The notes below the pieces were generated by a model that saw only the letters and a list, made by a program, of their open reading frames with translations, had not been told where the DNA came from and made no database searches. DNA of 22,762 nucleotides, taken from NCBI GenBank assembly GCA_036897625.1, contig JAYMTA010000961.1:1-22762 (forward strand), given 5' to 3'. Positions 1 to 10,124 of this stretch are shown piece by piece; the first letter of the stretch is position 1; each line of letters begins with the position of its first letter. The translations under genes and the position numbers were made by a program. This stretch comes from Pelargonium cotyledonis (lineage: Eukaryota; Streptophyta; Magnoliopsida; Geraniales; Geraniaceae).

Positions 1-325
1 AGTACTTCTTGATATTGAACTATTTCAATATGTTTCTTGTTGATACATATTGAAAGATGACATATACATAATTTTTGATCAAGTGACAATGTCATCAGGG
101 GGAGTAAACGCATACTGCACTCTTTTTTCCTTAACCAAGGTTGTTGTCTCATTGGGTTTTCCTGGTAAAGTTTTTAATGAGGCAGATAGATTTTGATGTG
201 TGATAAATGAAGAATAGTGTACGTACTTTTTTTCCTTTCCTAAATTTTTTTCCCACTGGGTTTTATTTCAGTAAGGTTTTAATGAGCCGCATTCTTTGAA
301 ATGATATTGGACATTGAAGAGGGAG
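1..325 (+). mobile_element. Ty1-copia retrotransposon, 3' end of internal region
   Basis: This is the non-coding tail between the end of pol (left of the window) and the 3' LTR. It contains two diverged copies of a module of the form 'ttgggtttt...gtaaag.tttttaatgag', near 152-182 and 258-288, which is the kind of repeat often seen upstream of copia 3' LTRs. A purine run, gaagagggag (316-325), directly precedes the LTR and fits a polypurine tract. No open frame survives here, so no protein can be named. The copia assignment rests on this layout and the short TG-starting LTR. Confidence 0.7.
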
Positions 326-555
326 TGTTATGAATATTATTTAGTGGATATCCATCTGAATTAGGTATCTTGTACTCGTAATTGTATTAGAGTAGTTTTT
401 TTTGTATTATATTTCCTAATTCTAGTAGGAATATGTTATTTACCCCTATATAAAATGATTATTGTTGTACACAATAATATAATCAATAAGATCTGATATA
501 AACTCTTATATTTTCTCTCTTATCTTGTGTGTTCTTGCTCTTCAATTCACAAACA
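326..555 (+). repeat. 3' LTR of a Ty1-copia retrotransposon
   Basis: The LTR starts with TGTTATGAAT right after the polypurine tract. It carries a TATA box (ctatataaaa, about 447-456) and ends in a pyrimidine-rich stretch and ...CACAAACA (AACA against TGTT at the start). An end at the CA of 559-560 is also possible. About 230 bp is a normal size for small copia LTRs. The partner 5' LTR lies outside the window, so LTR divergence and target duplication cannot be checked. Confidence 0.7.
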
Positions 556-819
556 CAGCAAAATATTTTAGGCTTCCAACTTGTATAAAGATCATATTTA
601 TTACCCAATCAAATTAGGGAACTGCATGCGCAATTTTTCACACCCTAAAATTGTGCCACAACAAATATGAATGATAGAGAAATGCAAAAGCTACAATACA
701 GACCTATAATTTTACCTCAGTTCGTCTCTTTTTTGTACACTACTTTGAGGAGATTTTCCAAATTCTCCCATTCTCTTTGATCTCATTGTTTGCCTTTGCG
801 CATGTTCGGATTTTATATT
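556..819. other. Intergenic, no recognisable feature
   Basis: AT-rich sequence to the right of the copia LTR. I see no coding potential, terminal repeats or RNA gene signals. Confidence 0.5.
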
Positions 820-1305
820 TTAGCTAAACAATGATTTGATTTGTTCAAGTTTGGATTATATTTTGTTCAAGTTTCGAGTAACGTGACAAATTTTACTTTT
901 TACTTAAAGAATGTGATTTGATTTGTTTGAATTCGAATAATATTTGTTCAAGTTTCAAACCGCGTGTCAAATTTTTTTTTTTTAGTCAAACAATGTGATT
1001 TGATTCATTCATTTTTGGATTGAATTTGTTCGTGTCAGGTTTTGAACCTCGTATCAATTTTACTCTTTAGTTAGACAATGTGATTTGATTAGTTCACACT
1101 CAGATTTAGATCGGATTTGTTTGGGATTCTAGTCGCAGGTCAAATTTAACTATTTAGCTAAACAATGCAATTGATTCGTCCGTATTTCGAGCCGCATGTC
1201 ATATTTTACTTTTTAGTTAAATAATGTGATTGAATTCTTTCGAATTTTGGGAAGTGTGTCGAATTTTATATAATTACATTGTTTGACTAAAATTTGACAC
1301 GCATA
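820..1305 (+). repeat. Degenerate ~80-bp tandem array with an inverted terminal unit
   Basis: Six diverged units start at tttagttaaacaatgtgat-like motifs near 820, 900, 981, 1066, 1153 and 1212. Each continues with 'gatttgatt.gttc' and 'gtttcgagccgcgtgtcaaatttta'-like text in variable form. Spacing is 80, 81, 85, 87 and 59 bp. At 1273-1302 the same motif occurs on the minus strand (gtgtcaaattttagtcaaac, then aatgtaat), so the array is capped by an inverted unit. This resembles a subterminal array of a DNA transposon, but I could not define the element's ends. Confidence 0.6.
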
Positions 1306-1365
1306 TCATTTTTTTATTTGATCAAATGTGTTTTTTGAGATTATATACAATAACTTAAATATAAT

Positions 1366-1540
1366 GATCGGCCCGCGGTTTCGGCCCGCAGTTTCGGCCC
1401 GCGTTACACAGGCTTTTTTGGCCCTACCTGTTTAGGCTCGCGGCTTGTGCGGGCCTTTTTATTAAGATCCGTTTAGGCCCGTGGCCACAGCGAGCCTTTT
1501 TATTACGATCTGTTTAAGCTCGCGGCCCGTGCGGGCTTGA
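1366..1540 (+). repeat. GC-rich short tandem repeats (13-bp and 42-bp units)
   Basis: Three 13-bp units of the form tcggcccgcggtt come first (about 1369-1405). They are followed by about three 42-bp units with a 'cctttttattaagatccgtttaggctcgcggcccgtgc'-like core, given here only as a degenerate pattern. GCCCG motifs dominate, in sharp contrast to the AT-rich surroundings. GCCCG-rich blocks of this type occur near the ends of some plant hAT elements, but no terminal repeat or target duplication is visible here. Confidence 0.5.
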
Positions 1541-2114
1541 CCTATATCTGGCCCCTGGCCTGCATAAACAGATATAAGTATAAGTACATGTACAACAATA
1601 AGAAGATTATGCATCATAAGATGGACAAGATGGAGAAAGGGTCGTGCTAGGGCTCTAAGACGACTAATGAGAAGGCTCATGAGCAAACAAACTCTATGAC
1701 TTAGGGTGTGGCTGATCAAGCTTCTGCAAAGCGCTAACATGTGCTAGAGACGTCTTAGAATCGAGTCGGTCGGTCATCTTCATCTGCAGCTCGTCATTGC
1801 CCCTCTCTAAGTGGGTTATAAGGTCTTTCATTCACAGATGCTTTGCTCGGCCCCAAATGTGAGTTCCTCATGGATGACACATCTAATAAGGAGCAACTGA
1901 AAGTGTCAAAATTTCCCGGCCATCTTCTCTTGCTCAAACTGTTTTGTCCATATGCGGCTCTCTGATCATATAACATCTCTTCAAATCCAACAATAAAATA
2001 AGTCTTTATCATAGAGTTGGTCTTCCATAATAGTTATTCATATCCTATAATTTTTATTTCCTTCTTCCATGTTTGTTTAACAGAATAAACTCAAGTAGAA
2101 ACTCTTATACCAGT
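1541..2114 (-). mobile_element. Possible internal remnant of a minus-strand LTR retrotransposon
   Basis: On the minus strand, 2112-2101 reads TGGTATAAGAGT. This matches 10 of 12 bases of the plant initiator-Met primer-binding site TGGTATCAGAGC. It lies two bases after a possible LTR end (…CCCCAACA). Sequence downstream of it on the minus strand (2100 to about 1541) should then be leader and gag, but it is broken by stops and I recognise no domain. The call rests on the primer site and its context, so it is tentative. Confidence 0.35.
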
Positions 2115-2950
2115 TGTTGGGGAAAAGAGAAAACAACAAGAACTGACACTTAAGCTCAAATTAACCTATCAGCATACTCTGGCTCAAACTAATATGTCAG
2201 TCTTTTAATACACTCTGAAGCAACTTGTCAGGCTTCGTGTAGTAAAATAAATATATATTTTTTTATCTTAAATCTATTAGAAATAATATGAAGGTATACA
2301 TACGCAAATAGTAAAGCTAACAAATACAAAGAACCACAATAATACAAAGCAATTTTTATGTTGAAACATTTTCAATGTGGAGAAAAAACCATGGGACTGA
2401 AGTCTACCACCAATCTCCATTATAATAACAATTAGAATACAATATCAAAGGTAATGGAGTTTGCTGCCCTCCCCCCCACCCAAACCATATCTCCTCCCAC
2501 TCAACCCCAACCCCTCCTCTGAAAGCAACCCTCACTCCCCACACCAACCCTCAGATGCCCCAGCCTCTCAGTACAACCCTGTCAACCCAAGCAACCAGCT
2601 ACAACAACAAGTCGAGCACACCCATGCTTGCTTGAGGAGCACCCAAGCATTAGTGTTCCAACGGTTCTATCTAATTTAGTCTCTCAAATCATTGATGATA
2701 GCCCGGCCGACGACACCTTGCTCGCCACCAAAGCTAGACTTCCAACGACCGACATTGAGTGCACCTACGCCACGTCAGCTTAGCACCCCCACCACATTGA
2801 TGATTGAAGCATGCATACAAAAGTCACCAATCGGAGCAGTTATTGTCAGCTCTTCTCATAGCACCCAGGCCCACCTTCCTCGATGCTATGGGAATAGTTG
2901 ACAATAACTGCTATGACTGGTATCCTCACCAGAGGTTACAAACATCAAAT
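2115..2950 (-). repeat. Possible LTR fragment, C-rich, antisense
   Basis: Read on the plus strand, the segment opens TGTTGGGGAAAAGAG, which matches the outline of copia-type LTR ends next to a Met primer site. The stretch near 2378-2430 (gtggagaaaaaaccatggga, then accaccaatctcc) resembles text seen in repetitive plant retroelement LTRs. A C-rich part (2466-2900) has proline-rich open stretches that are short and broken. A 13-bp inverted repeat, gcagttattgtca (2836-2848 and 2899-2911), lies near the right side. The right boundary is not defined. Confidence 0.3.
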
Positions 2951-3464
2951 ATATAATTCTATAACCAATAACTGTCAATTATTTAGGTTAAAACACATAA
3001 ACAGTGATACAAGAAATAAGAAAGATCTCGCCTAATTGACCAGATCAATTTGTAAGGGATGAATCGCGAGCAACATAGTGAAATTTCAGCAAAGTCGACG
3101 GATCAAACAAGTTTGCCTACTCAAATCTTGAATCTCTTCTTCTCTTCTTCTTTACAACACTTTATTTGGGTATTTTGCTTATTGTCTTCTCTTTATTTCA
3201 GCAATCATCCCTTCTCTTATGAGCAATAAATGGGCCAAACTACTATTTTGCCCCGACAAAATTACCAAATTGTCTCGTTTAAATAGGGACAAACCCTATT
3301 GATAGCTTATTATCTAATCAAATGAGTTGATCAAATTGGTTAAATCGGTCATTTGATATATAATCGATTTCACGTTCAATCAAGATTTAAATATTTCATT
3401 TAAAATAAGAATACAAGAAGAAGCTGTAAAAATAAGGTAAAAACATTTATTTTTTTGTTCAAAT
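2951..3464. other. Intergenic, no recognisable feature
   Basis: AT-rich sequence with a CT-rich stretch (about 3130-3160). I see no gene or mobile element ends. Confidence 0.5.
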
Positions 3465-3473
3465 AAATTAAAA

Positions 3474-3694
3474 TGGTATAATGTATATCAGTTAACTGAT
3501 ATAAAGTTATATAAATTAAACTAATAAGGTGATGACACTTCATTTAAAATTATAGATCCGGACGGGTCGCTCCGCTCCCATAAATTCACTTGGGTGGGTA
3601 TAAGTGATTTTAAATGAGGTGTCATCACCTCATTAGCTTTGTTAAGTTGCAACTGATATAACTTTATATCAGTTAACTGTTATACGTTTTACCC
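3474..3694. mobile_element. Mutator-type MITE with long terminal inverted repeats
   Basis: The two halves are inverted copies. The left end is tggtataatgtatatcag and the reverse complement of the right end is gggtaaaacgtataacag. Both arms then share cagttaactgatataaagtt, ggtgatgacac.tcatttaaaat and more, with small indels, so the arms are roughly 80-90 bp around a short centre with a GC-richer patch (3556-3580). The element is flanked by a perfect 9-bp duplication, aaattaaaa, at 3465-3473 and 3695-3703. Nine-bp duplications are typical of Mutator-like elements. The duplicated sequence is AT-rich, so chance is not fully excluded. No coding capacity. Confidence 0.8.
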
Positions 3695-3703
3695 AAATTA
3701 AAA

Positions 3704-5073
3704 ACTCAATATACCAATTAATTTATATAATAAGAGTAGCACTCGTCATTTTCCTAATCTCTCCCCACTCAATCTACGGAATTTCAACCATGGATATCTT
3801 ACTAAACAAAAAGTGTGTTAGTTTAGTATTCAATTGAACCACTGAATTGTCTCCTTTGAACTGCAATTGGTATTATTTGTTTAATAGTCAATTGAGTCTC
3901 TAGGAGTGCTAGTATGTAAAAGAAAACATAAATATAAAGCTATTAAAATAATTCACTTTTTGCATTTGAAAATATGAATTTGATTTAAAAATTTTCATTT
4001 AAAATGTGTTATTTCAATTATAAATATAATATTTAGAAAATCATAAAATTTCAAATAACAAGCTAAAAGCTGTGATTTGAAATCTCACTTTTCAAGTATG
4101 TTGAGAATGCTACTGGATTTGACTCAAATTCAAATTCAAATTTTTAAAGTTCTCAAACACTTCATTTGATTCAAATCAGACATTTCAAATCAAATGTGGT
4201 TACCTTAATGAAATTTTTTTTTTGCTCACGGAAATAAAGATAATTGGTACACGTAAATAAATATAATTGGTTTCTAAAAAAAAAAAACCCCCAATGATAG
4301 GGAAACTGTTGAATATATTATTAGTATTGACCTTTACTAGTTTGTGGATCCCAAGTTTATTTATTTGTCAGTGCAATACCAAGTTTCTTTTTATGTGTTT
4401 GTGCCATACACGATAATTTCTCCAACCATATATGATCTTTGTTTTTGGATCACCAAAATTGCCATAGACATGAAATCAATTGCTGTCCCCGAATTAATGA
4501 TACATCTGCCTACCATCCATGAACCGTCCCATTCCCAACAACTCTCTTATTACACGACAGCTATGTATATCTACCTATTTTTCTTTTTCAACAACATTTT
4601 GACAAATGAAAACTACTTAGTTTTGTCTAAAGAAAATCGAGTAATTCATGTATCACTTGGTACTTGTAGGATTTATGTATATTATCAACCGATCTAGATA
4701 GTTGAATTTCAACTACCCAAAGAGAGGTGAACTAATGATTTAGACTCGTATTTTGTTACTTACGCGATTCGGAAAATAATTACGGCGATACTCAATTTCA
4801 ATTCAACGACTACACATGCTTTAAGGAGCGTTTAGGAAGTAAGAGAGAATGAGAGAAATGTATCAACAAGTGTTGAGGGAGAGACAAAAGTGACATTTGT
4901 GAGACATGTGAAATCTTTGGTCAGCACTAATGTTATTAATTAGAAAATTGATTGATTGGAGTGCAAATGTTGACATAGTTAAGAAAATGGAGTATCAAGT
5001 AGCATCGAAATGAATTATCTTATAATAAAAAATATTTTAATGTCATGGAAATCTAGACATATTACAAAAGATG
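3704..5073. other. Intergenic, AT-rich, no gene
   Basis: This stretch contains one 117-codon open frame (4344-4697) that is low in complexity and resembles no family I know, so I do not call it. A short direct repeat occurs near 4231-4272 (aaataaagataattgg and aaataaatataattgg). I see no transposon ends. Confidence 0.5.
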
Positions 5074-5083
5074 GATAAAAATA

Positions 5084-5290
5084 CCTAAGAATAGGTGCGC
5101 AGTTAGCAACACAGGCTGCATGAGTAGAAAAAGCGGTTGTATTCGATCTCCTCTCAACACACCACTAGGGAGAGAGATGGGGTTTAATTGTGATTTACCC
5201 TCGAATGGGGATTAGTCTGTGGCTTAAAGGTACTAACTGCGAGTTTGCAGACCTGCTCAGGAACTCCATGGTATAAACCGAAAAAAATAA
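5084..5290 (+). mobile_element. tRNA-derived SINE (plus orientation)
   Basis: An A-box-like motif (gtgcgcagttag, 5095-5106) and a B-box-like motif (tattcgatctc, 5140-5150) lie about 44 bp apart, as in tRNA promoters for RNA polymerase III. The body is followed by an A-rich end (cgaaaaaaataa, 5279-5290). A 10-bp direct repeat, gataaaaata, flanks it at 5074-5083 and 5291-5300. Length (~207 bp) and layout fit a plant SINE. The box matches are imperfect (A box about 9/12, B box about 8/11), as expected for an old copy. Confidence 0.65.
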
Positions 5291-5300
5291 GATAAAAATA

Positions 5301-6122
5301 GTATTTATAATGCATATTAAAGCATTGCGTCATCAAAAAATTTATTTTGTCATAAGTTTTTTCCTTATTACAATACAACCCATTTTCAAATAACACAAAA
5401 TTTTCTTAATTACAAATTTAAACGCACCCAAATTTTAAGTTCGGTTAAGATATGAAAAAATATATATGAGAGCTAAGAAATTTTATAAACGAATTAAGTT
5501 AATACCATAAGTTAAATGGTTTTTTAAACTCTAATTGTGAGTTATAAATATAGGTTTTATGTTTGATATGTTGTAAGATATATGAAGAGAACGCATTCAT
5601 GTGTGTCAGTTTAAAAAAGATTGGATGATGTTGAATAGAGATGAGGTTAAAAGTTTGAGTTCTCGTATTGAGAGAATTTGTATTCATCTATTTTTTGTGT
5701 GTTTCATTTTTACTTTTTTTTTTATGTGAACGAATTTATAATTTAATTATATTTTGTTGAATAATATGATTCTTCTAATTATATTTTTTACAAATGAGCT
5801 GACAGCTTTTTTTCTGACACCGCTTAGTATATGACTAATGATCCTCTTTAATTTCTCGAGTCTGAAAAGCAATGGTGGCGATCTAATATATAGTTTATAA
5901 GTTTTGTGAAAGTTCACTTGCATTCATGGATCCGTATGAAAAATTACTTCTTGACTATTTCGAATAATGGTATACATTTATCTGCTAATTTTGAAACCAA
6001 ACGGATGAGAGCGATTATCCAACCTATTAACTATTACATTTTAGTTGACATTCTTTTGCTGCTACATTTTCAAGATGATATCTTCTTGTTTACTGGAGTA
6101 TGTGTTTATTTCTCTTACTAGT
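5301..6122. other. Intergenic, AT-rich, no gene
   Basis: Short random open frames only. No terminal repeats, RNA genes or protein similarity that I can see. Confidence 0.5.
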
Positions 6123-6138
6123 TATCATGAAGCTTTTT

Positions 6139-6308
6139 TTTTTTTTTTTTATACAAAAAGGTGCCAAAATCCTAGAGTTTTTGGCACTTTACCGTACCAA
6201 AGTAGTCTCTTACACCACCACCACCAAGAATGTGTTGAGTTGGAATCGATCCTGATATATCTTCCCACTCACACAGTTGGATTGGCCAACTGCGTCACTC
6301 TTAGTGGA
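6139..6308 (-). mobile_element. tRNA-derived SINE (minus orientation)
   Basis: Read on the minus strand, the element has an A box, tgacgcagttgg (6297-6286). About 45 bp further on is a B box, ggatcgattcc (6252-6242), which matches GGTTCRANNCC at 10 of 11. The element ends in a poly(A) tail, seen as the T run up to 6150 on the plus strand. A 16-bp target duplication with one mismatch flanks it: tatcatgaagcttttt (6123-6138) and tattatgaagcttttt (6309-6324). Close to the tail is a hairpin (6158-6169 pairing with 6179-6190). The clean duplication and tail make the call firm; the family is not identified. Confidence 0.85.
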
Positions 6309-6514
6309 TATTATGAAGCTTTTTAGTTCACACTAAAAGCACACTTTTCAGGGTCAAGCTTCATTCGAGTTTGTCTAATAATAAGAAAACTTCTCAAATG
6401 TAAGAAATGTGGTCCTTTGTGCTCTTAGATTTGACTAACATATTGTCCACATGTACATTCATGTAACACCTTATTTAGTTTGAAATCATGCAATTCACCA
6501 AGTTCTGCTATGTT

Positions 6515-6671
6515 TTTTTTTTTCAAAAAACTAACTAGTTGAGCTACACAACAGGAGGTAGCTCTCCCCTTTAAAAACTCCACCCCACTCCACCCGACGC
6601 AATGAGATTTGAACCCACGACCTCCCACATGGAAATGTGTGTTCGTGACCATTGCGGCATCCCCTAGGGGA
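6515..6671 (-). mobile_element. tRNA-derived SINE, family shared with 20251-20386
   Basis: On the minus strand the A box is tgccgcaatgg (6659-6649) and the B box is ggttcaaatct (6615-6605), with 44 bp between their starts. The body then reads gcgtcgggtgg...gagagctacc...gtgtagctcaac and ends in ttttttgaaaaaaaaaaa. A 16-bp target duplication with one mismatch flanks it: caagttctgctatgtt (6499-6514) and caagttttgctatgtt (6672-6687). The insertion lies about 800 bp downstream of the FAO stop codon, on the same strand as that gene. Confidence 0.9.
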
Positions 6672-6687
6672 CAAGTTTTGCTATGTT

Positions 6688-7479
6688 CACTCCGCATTTT
6701 TTAGTCCAAATAGTATTATCCGATAACAGTATATTCCTTCGTCGGTTATTAATGAAGTTTTTTCTTCATCTTCCTTCACCATTTTTATTTTCTTATATCC
6801 CGAGGAAAGCGTCAATAAAGCTTATGACTTTGTGCCCTTAAAAGTTGTCTACTAACATGTCTAGTTTGGTAGTAGACTAGTAGGTAATGATCTCTTTAGG
6901 CAAGCTACGTACTCAGGTTCATATAATCTATGCATACCCTCCAGTTTCTTTTAGGCTATTTGACCAGGACAAGGTTTGATCTATCAAAGCCATTTTGGGA
7001 TTTTGAATTCTCGAAAAAATCATGTCATTAGCATCCTTTGCTCCTCCTCGACCATTGTGTTCTGGTTCTCAAGGTCATTTATGCATTCAAATCTTCATCT
7101 CTAGACAACCATTGTGATGGTATATCATGAAGTGACGAAATGTCATGACATCGTAATGACATGTAGTTTTGAAGGTCAGAGATTACTGTTGTCGCGATGA
7201 ATAAACCTAACATTCGCAATGGTACAACATAAAACAGTCAGATCATCATTATTTTTATCATTTTTGAAGGGGGGTTTAGGTCTAGAATAGCCCCCATTAG
7301 ATGGGGATTCCATTGATGATCATCAAGAGATTGACTTGAATCTCTTTCAAGGTTTTAGCTTCAACTACTGTATATGGCCAAGCTTGTAAGCAACTAAGCC
7401 AAGATCAAGATTCAAACCACAAAACCAACAATAGTAAACAACATATGTGTTTGATCAATACTGAAAATATGTTAAAACA
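6688..7479. other. Downstream flank of FAO, including its 3'UTR
   Basis: The 3'UTR and poly(A) site of the FAO gene should lie in the part nearest 7479, but I cannot fix the end. No other gene or mobile element is evident. A G-rich/C-rich patch is present at 7267-7307. Confidence 0.45.
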
Positions 7480-10124
7480 TTACATAGGAGAATACTGTTC
7501 TCTCAATGACTGAGCTATCTTGTTTGATAAACAATAAGCAGTGGATTGGATGGTGATCATGGGATTCACACCAACAGCACTTGGAAGCACGCTCGCGTCG
7601 CAAACGAACGGCCCTTGCGCTTCCCAGCTCTCCCCATTCTCATCAACTGCACCTTCTTTTTCATTGATTCCCATCCTACAGCTCCCCATCTGGTGCGCCG
7701 ATGTGAGGACTGTCCAGTCCTTAACCATACTCAAATGCCCCTTCATCGTGGACACTGTATCCAAAAAACTCTCCAATTCACTTTCTGTTATCCCCTTGCA
7801 TTTGATTCTCTGTCCATCACTTCGTTGCGTGCCAACCTCTACAGCTCCTGCTGCTACCAGTATTCGCAATGATCGTTGCAAACCCGCCTTCAGATTGTCC
7901 CTATCCGTTGCAGTCAATTGGTATCTAATCCTTCCCTCTTTCTTAACTTCTCCGCACGCCTCATCTCTCACAATTGTGATCAAATGAACGGTTCTTGGAT
8001 ACTTAACCATCCGGTCCTTCATGTCAAGTCCCGACTCCCAGGGACTCAGGATAGCGAATGATCCAGGCCCCAGTGCCGGAGTTTCAATGATTGCTTTTAC
8101 CTTGGAATCAGATGATATCACCTTGTGGACAGATGTAATGATCCCCCCTTCGTATGTTTTTCCCTTGAAATCTGAATTCGACTCAGGAAAGTATCCCCAA
8201 GCCATCAGGACGGGATGGAGAAGCAGGTTTTGGCCTATGTTCCGGTTCTTTAGTCCACTAGAGATCATTAGAGGGGGTGTTAGTAGAGCCCCACATGCTG
8301 AGATTGTTACTTTAGCTTCAATTTGCAGTTTCTTAATGGCATTGTTGGAAGATTTCGCTATCACTCCCGAGCATTTCATCTTCCTTATTCCCTCGGGCTT
8401 GTTCTTCTTTTCCAACATAAATCTCTCAGCTTTGCATTCTGTCAATATCACAGCACCATGATTCACTGCATCAACCAGCCAGGTAGTGTCCGTCCCTCGC
8501 TTATCTCCTTTCGGACACCCATAGTTGCATAATCCACAATAGTGATTCTCTGATGAGTTTCGCGGGACCAAATCAACGTCTAGCCCGATATTTTCACATC
8601 CCTTTCGAAGAACCTGATTCTGAAATCCTTCCTCCAAGCAACTATCAGTGACACCAATTCGATTGCACACTGTCTCTAAGGCTGAGAGATATTGCGGGCT
8701 GCTAAAGAGGGACATCTTATGTTGGTTGACCCATTCTTGGATCACAGAGTTGGGTGTTTTGATGGATGCTGACCAGTTAATAGCAGACCCTCCACCAACT
8801 GTTGTTCCCACCAACATTGACAAATTCCCTCCAACCGTCGGTAAGATCCCTCCGGATTCATACATTTGATGCATAGAGGGCCCTTCTAAACCCGAGTAAT
8901 CTGAGCTTGTAAAATAGTTTCCTTTCTCGAGAACGACTTTCTGACCACAACTGGCCAAAACAGCTGCAGCAACACCTCCTCCACACCCACTGCCCACAAT
9001 TACAACATCACATTTGATCTTGTAGAGGTTGTGTTTAGGATCTAAAGCGACTTCAAGGCCTTTCTTCGCCATGGCGTGGAGAAAAGATGAGTCGGTTTCT
9101 TTCATGGTTTCTATAATGCCCTTCTCAAGAGGCCTCTCCTTGGGAACTTTGGGCATCTTCTCCTCCCTGTCAACATGATATCCAATCGCTTCTAACGCTG
9201 GGTTTACGCCGTTTTCTCCAACCTACCAAACAAAAAATCAGGTTCAAAATATCTCCAATGCAATCCAATTTCAAAACTATTTGTCTTTTTTGTGGACACT
9301 CCTTTGTAAACTTGTTGTAAATAGTTGGCACAAAAAAGGGAAGAACATGTTAGAAAGCATGAATATTATGCTTTATGAGAGAGTAGAACAAACAACTCAT
9401 CCCTCTTAACTGAATTTATGTGGATCATGTGTTGGGTATGAATGAAAGCTATGACACTCGTGTCTATTTCATTGATCATCCATTCGATATATTTTTTTAT
9501 TTTTTATTTTTTGTGTTTGAACATGTGTAAGTTAGTGAAATCTAAATGATGCACACTAATTACCTGAGTGAAGAAGAAGTAGAGGCATAGCATCTTGATG
9601 AAAACAAAACCAATCCTGATAGGGGTAAAGAAGCTATGTTTAAACCAAAATTGCACAACCCGTTCCCTGTTGCGCAAGGAAAGTTGAGAGAAGGTATTGA
9701 CGAAAGGCCATTGGCGAGAGAAGCAGAGAGAGCCACAGAGCAAGAGCGTGCCAACCCGTGTGGACAACATTCTCAAAACGAGTCTCGCCAAGAGTCTACC
9801 CTCTGTCAGGGCCCTCCTAGCCATAAACTCTGCAACCTGTTCCAAATCCAATCCCACAACTTAGTTTAAGATCATGCTTTTGCTTCAACAACTAATAAAT
9901 TTTTTATCAGCAAACAACTAATAAATTATAGATATTACCTCGTCAGGTACAGGAGGTTGAGACCCGGAAGCTGATTCCAAGAAAGACTTGTGATGATGTT
10001 GGTTTGAAGGAGGCAATATGGCATCACAGAGACTAGCCAGCGACTCCATCTCCGCCTCTGAGAATCCATGACTGTATTTTCTTTCCAATCTACCCCCCAA
10101 CAGAGGATGGCACTCTCTTCCCAT
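7480..10124 (-). CDS. FAO: Long-chain fatty alcohol oxidase (FAO), GMC flavoenzyme
   Basis: The family is membrane-bound and oxidises long-chain fatty alcohols to aldehydes with O2, giving H2O2 (omega-oxidation, wax and lipid turnover). By my splicing there are three exons, all phase 0: 10124-9939, 9836-9564 and 9222-7480. They give 733 aa, the usual size. The start is the ATG at 10124 (MGRECHPLL), typical of plant FAOs. The N-terminal region has two hydrophobic segments (about 77-101 and 131-152), probably membrane anchors. The FAD-binding GSGCGG is at 230-235, followed by the GMC stretch [15 protein letters not shown] at 292-306. The FAO-type cluster CGLCNYGC is at 382-389. Near the C-terminus is HQMGSCRMG, with probable catalytic His663 and Asn706 (GVNP). 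All key motifs are present and the frame is intact, so it looks functional. Which of the plant FAO paralogues it matches is not resolved. Confidence 0.93.

Noticed and set aside
2461-2901. Proline-rich plus-strand frames
   Set aside because: Two short frames in a C-rich stretch with a stop between them and no recognisable domain; more likely repeat sequence.
4344-4697. 117-codon open frame as a gene
   Set aside because: Low-complexity composition in AT-rich DNA, no motif or family resemblance, no supporting context.
6425-6697. 90-codon minus-strand frame with a VGGRGFKSHC-like stretch
   Set aside because: Lies over the SINE; the B box and flanks produce the apparent peptide.
7541-8461. Plus-strand frames of up to 148 codons opposite FAO exon 3
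   Set aside because: Antisense shadows of a clearly conserved coding exon.
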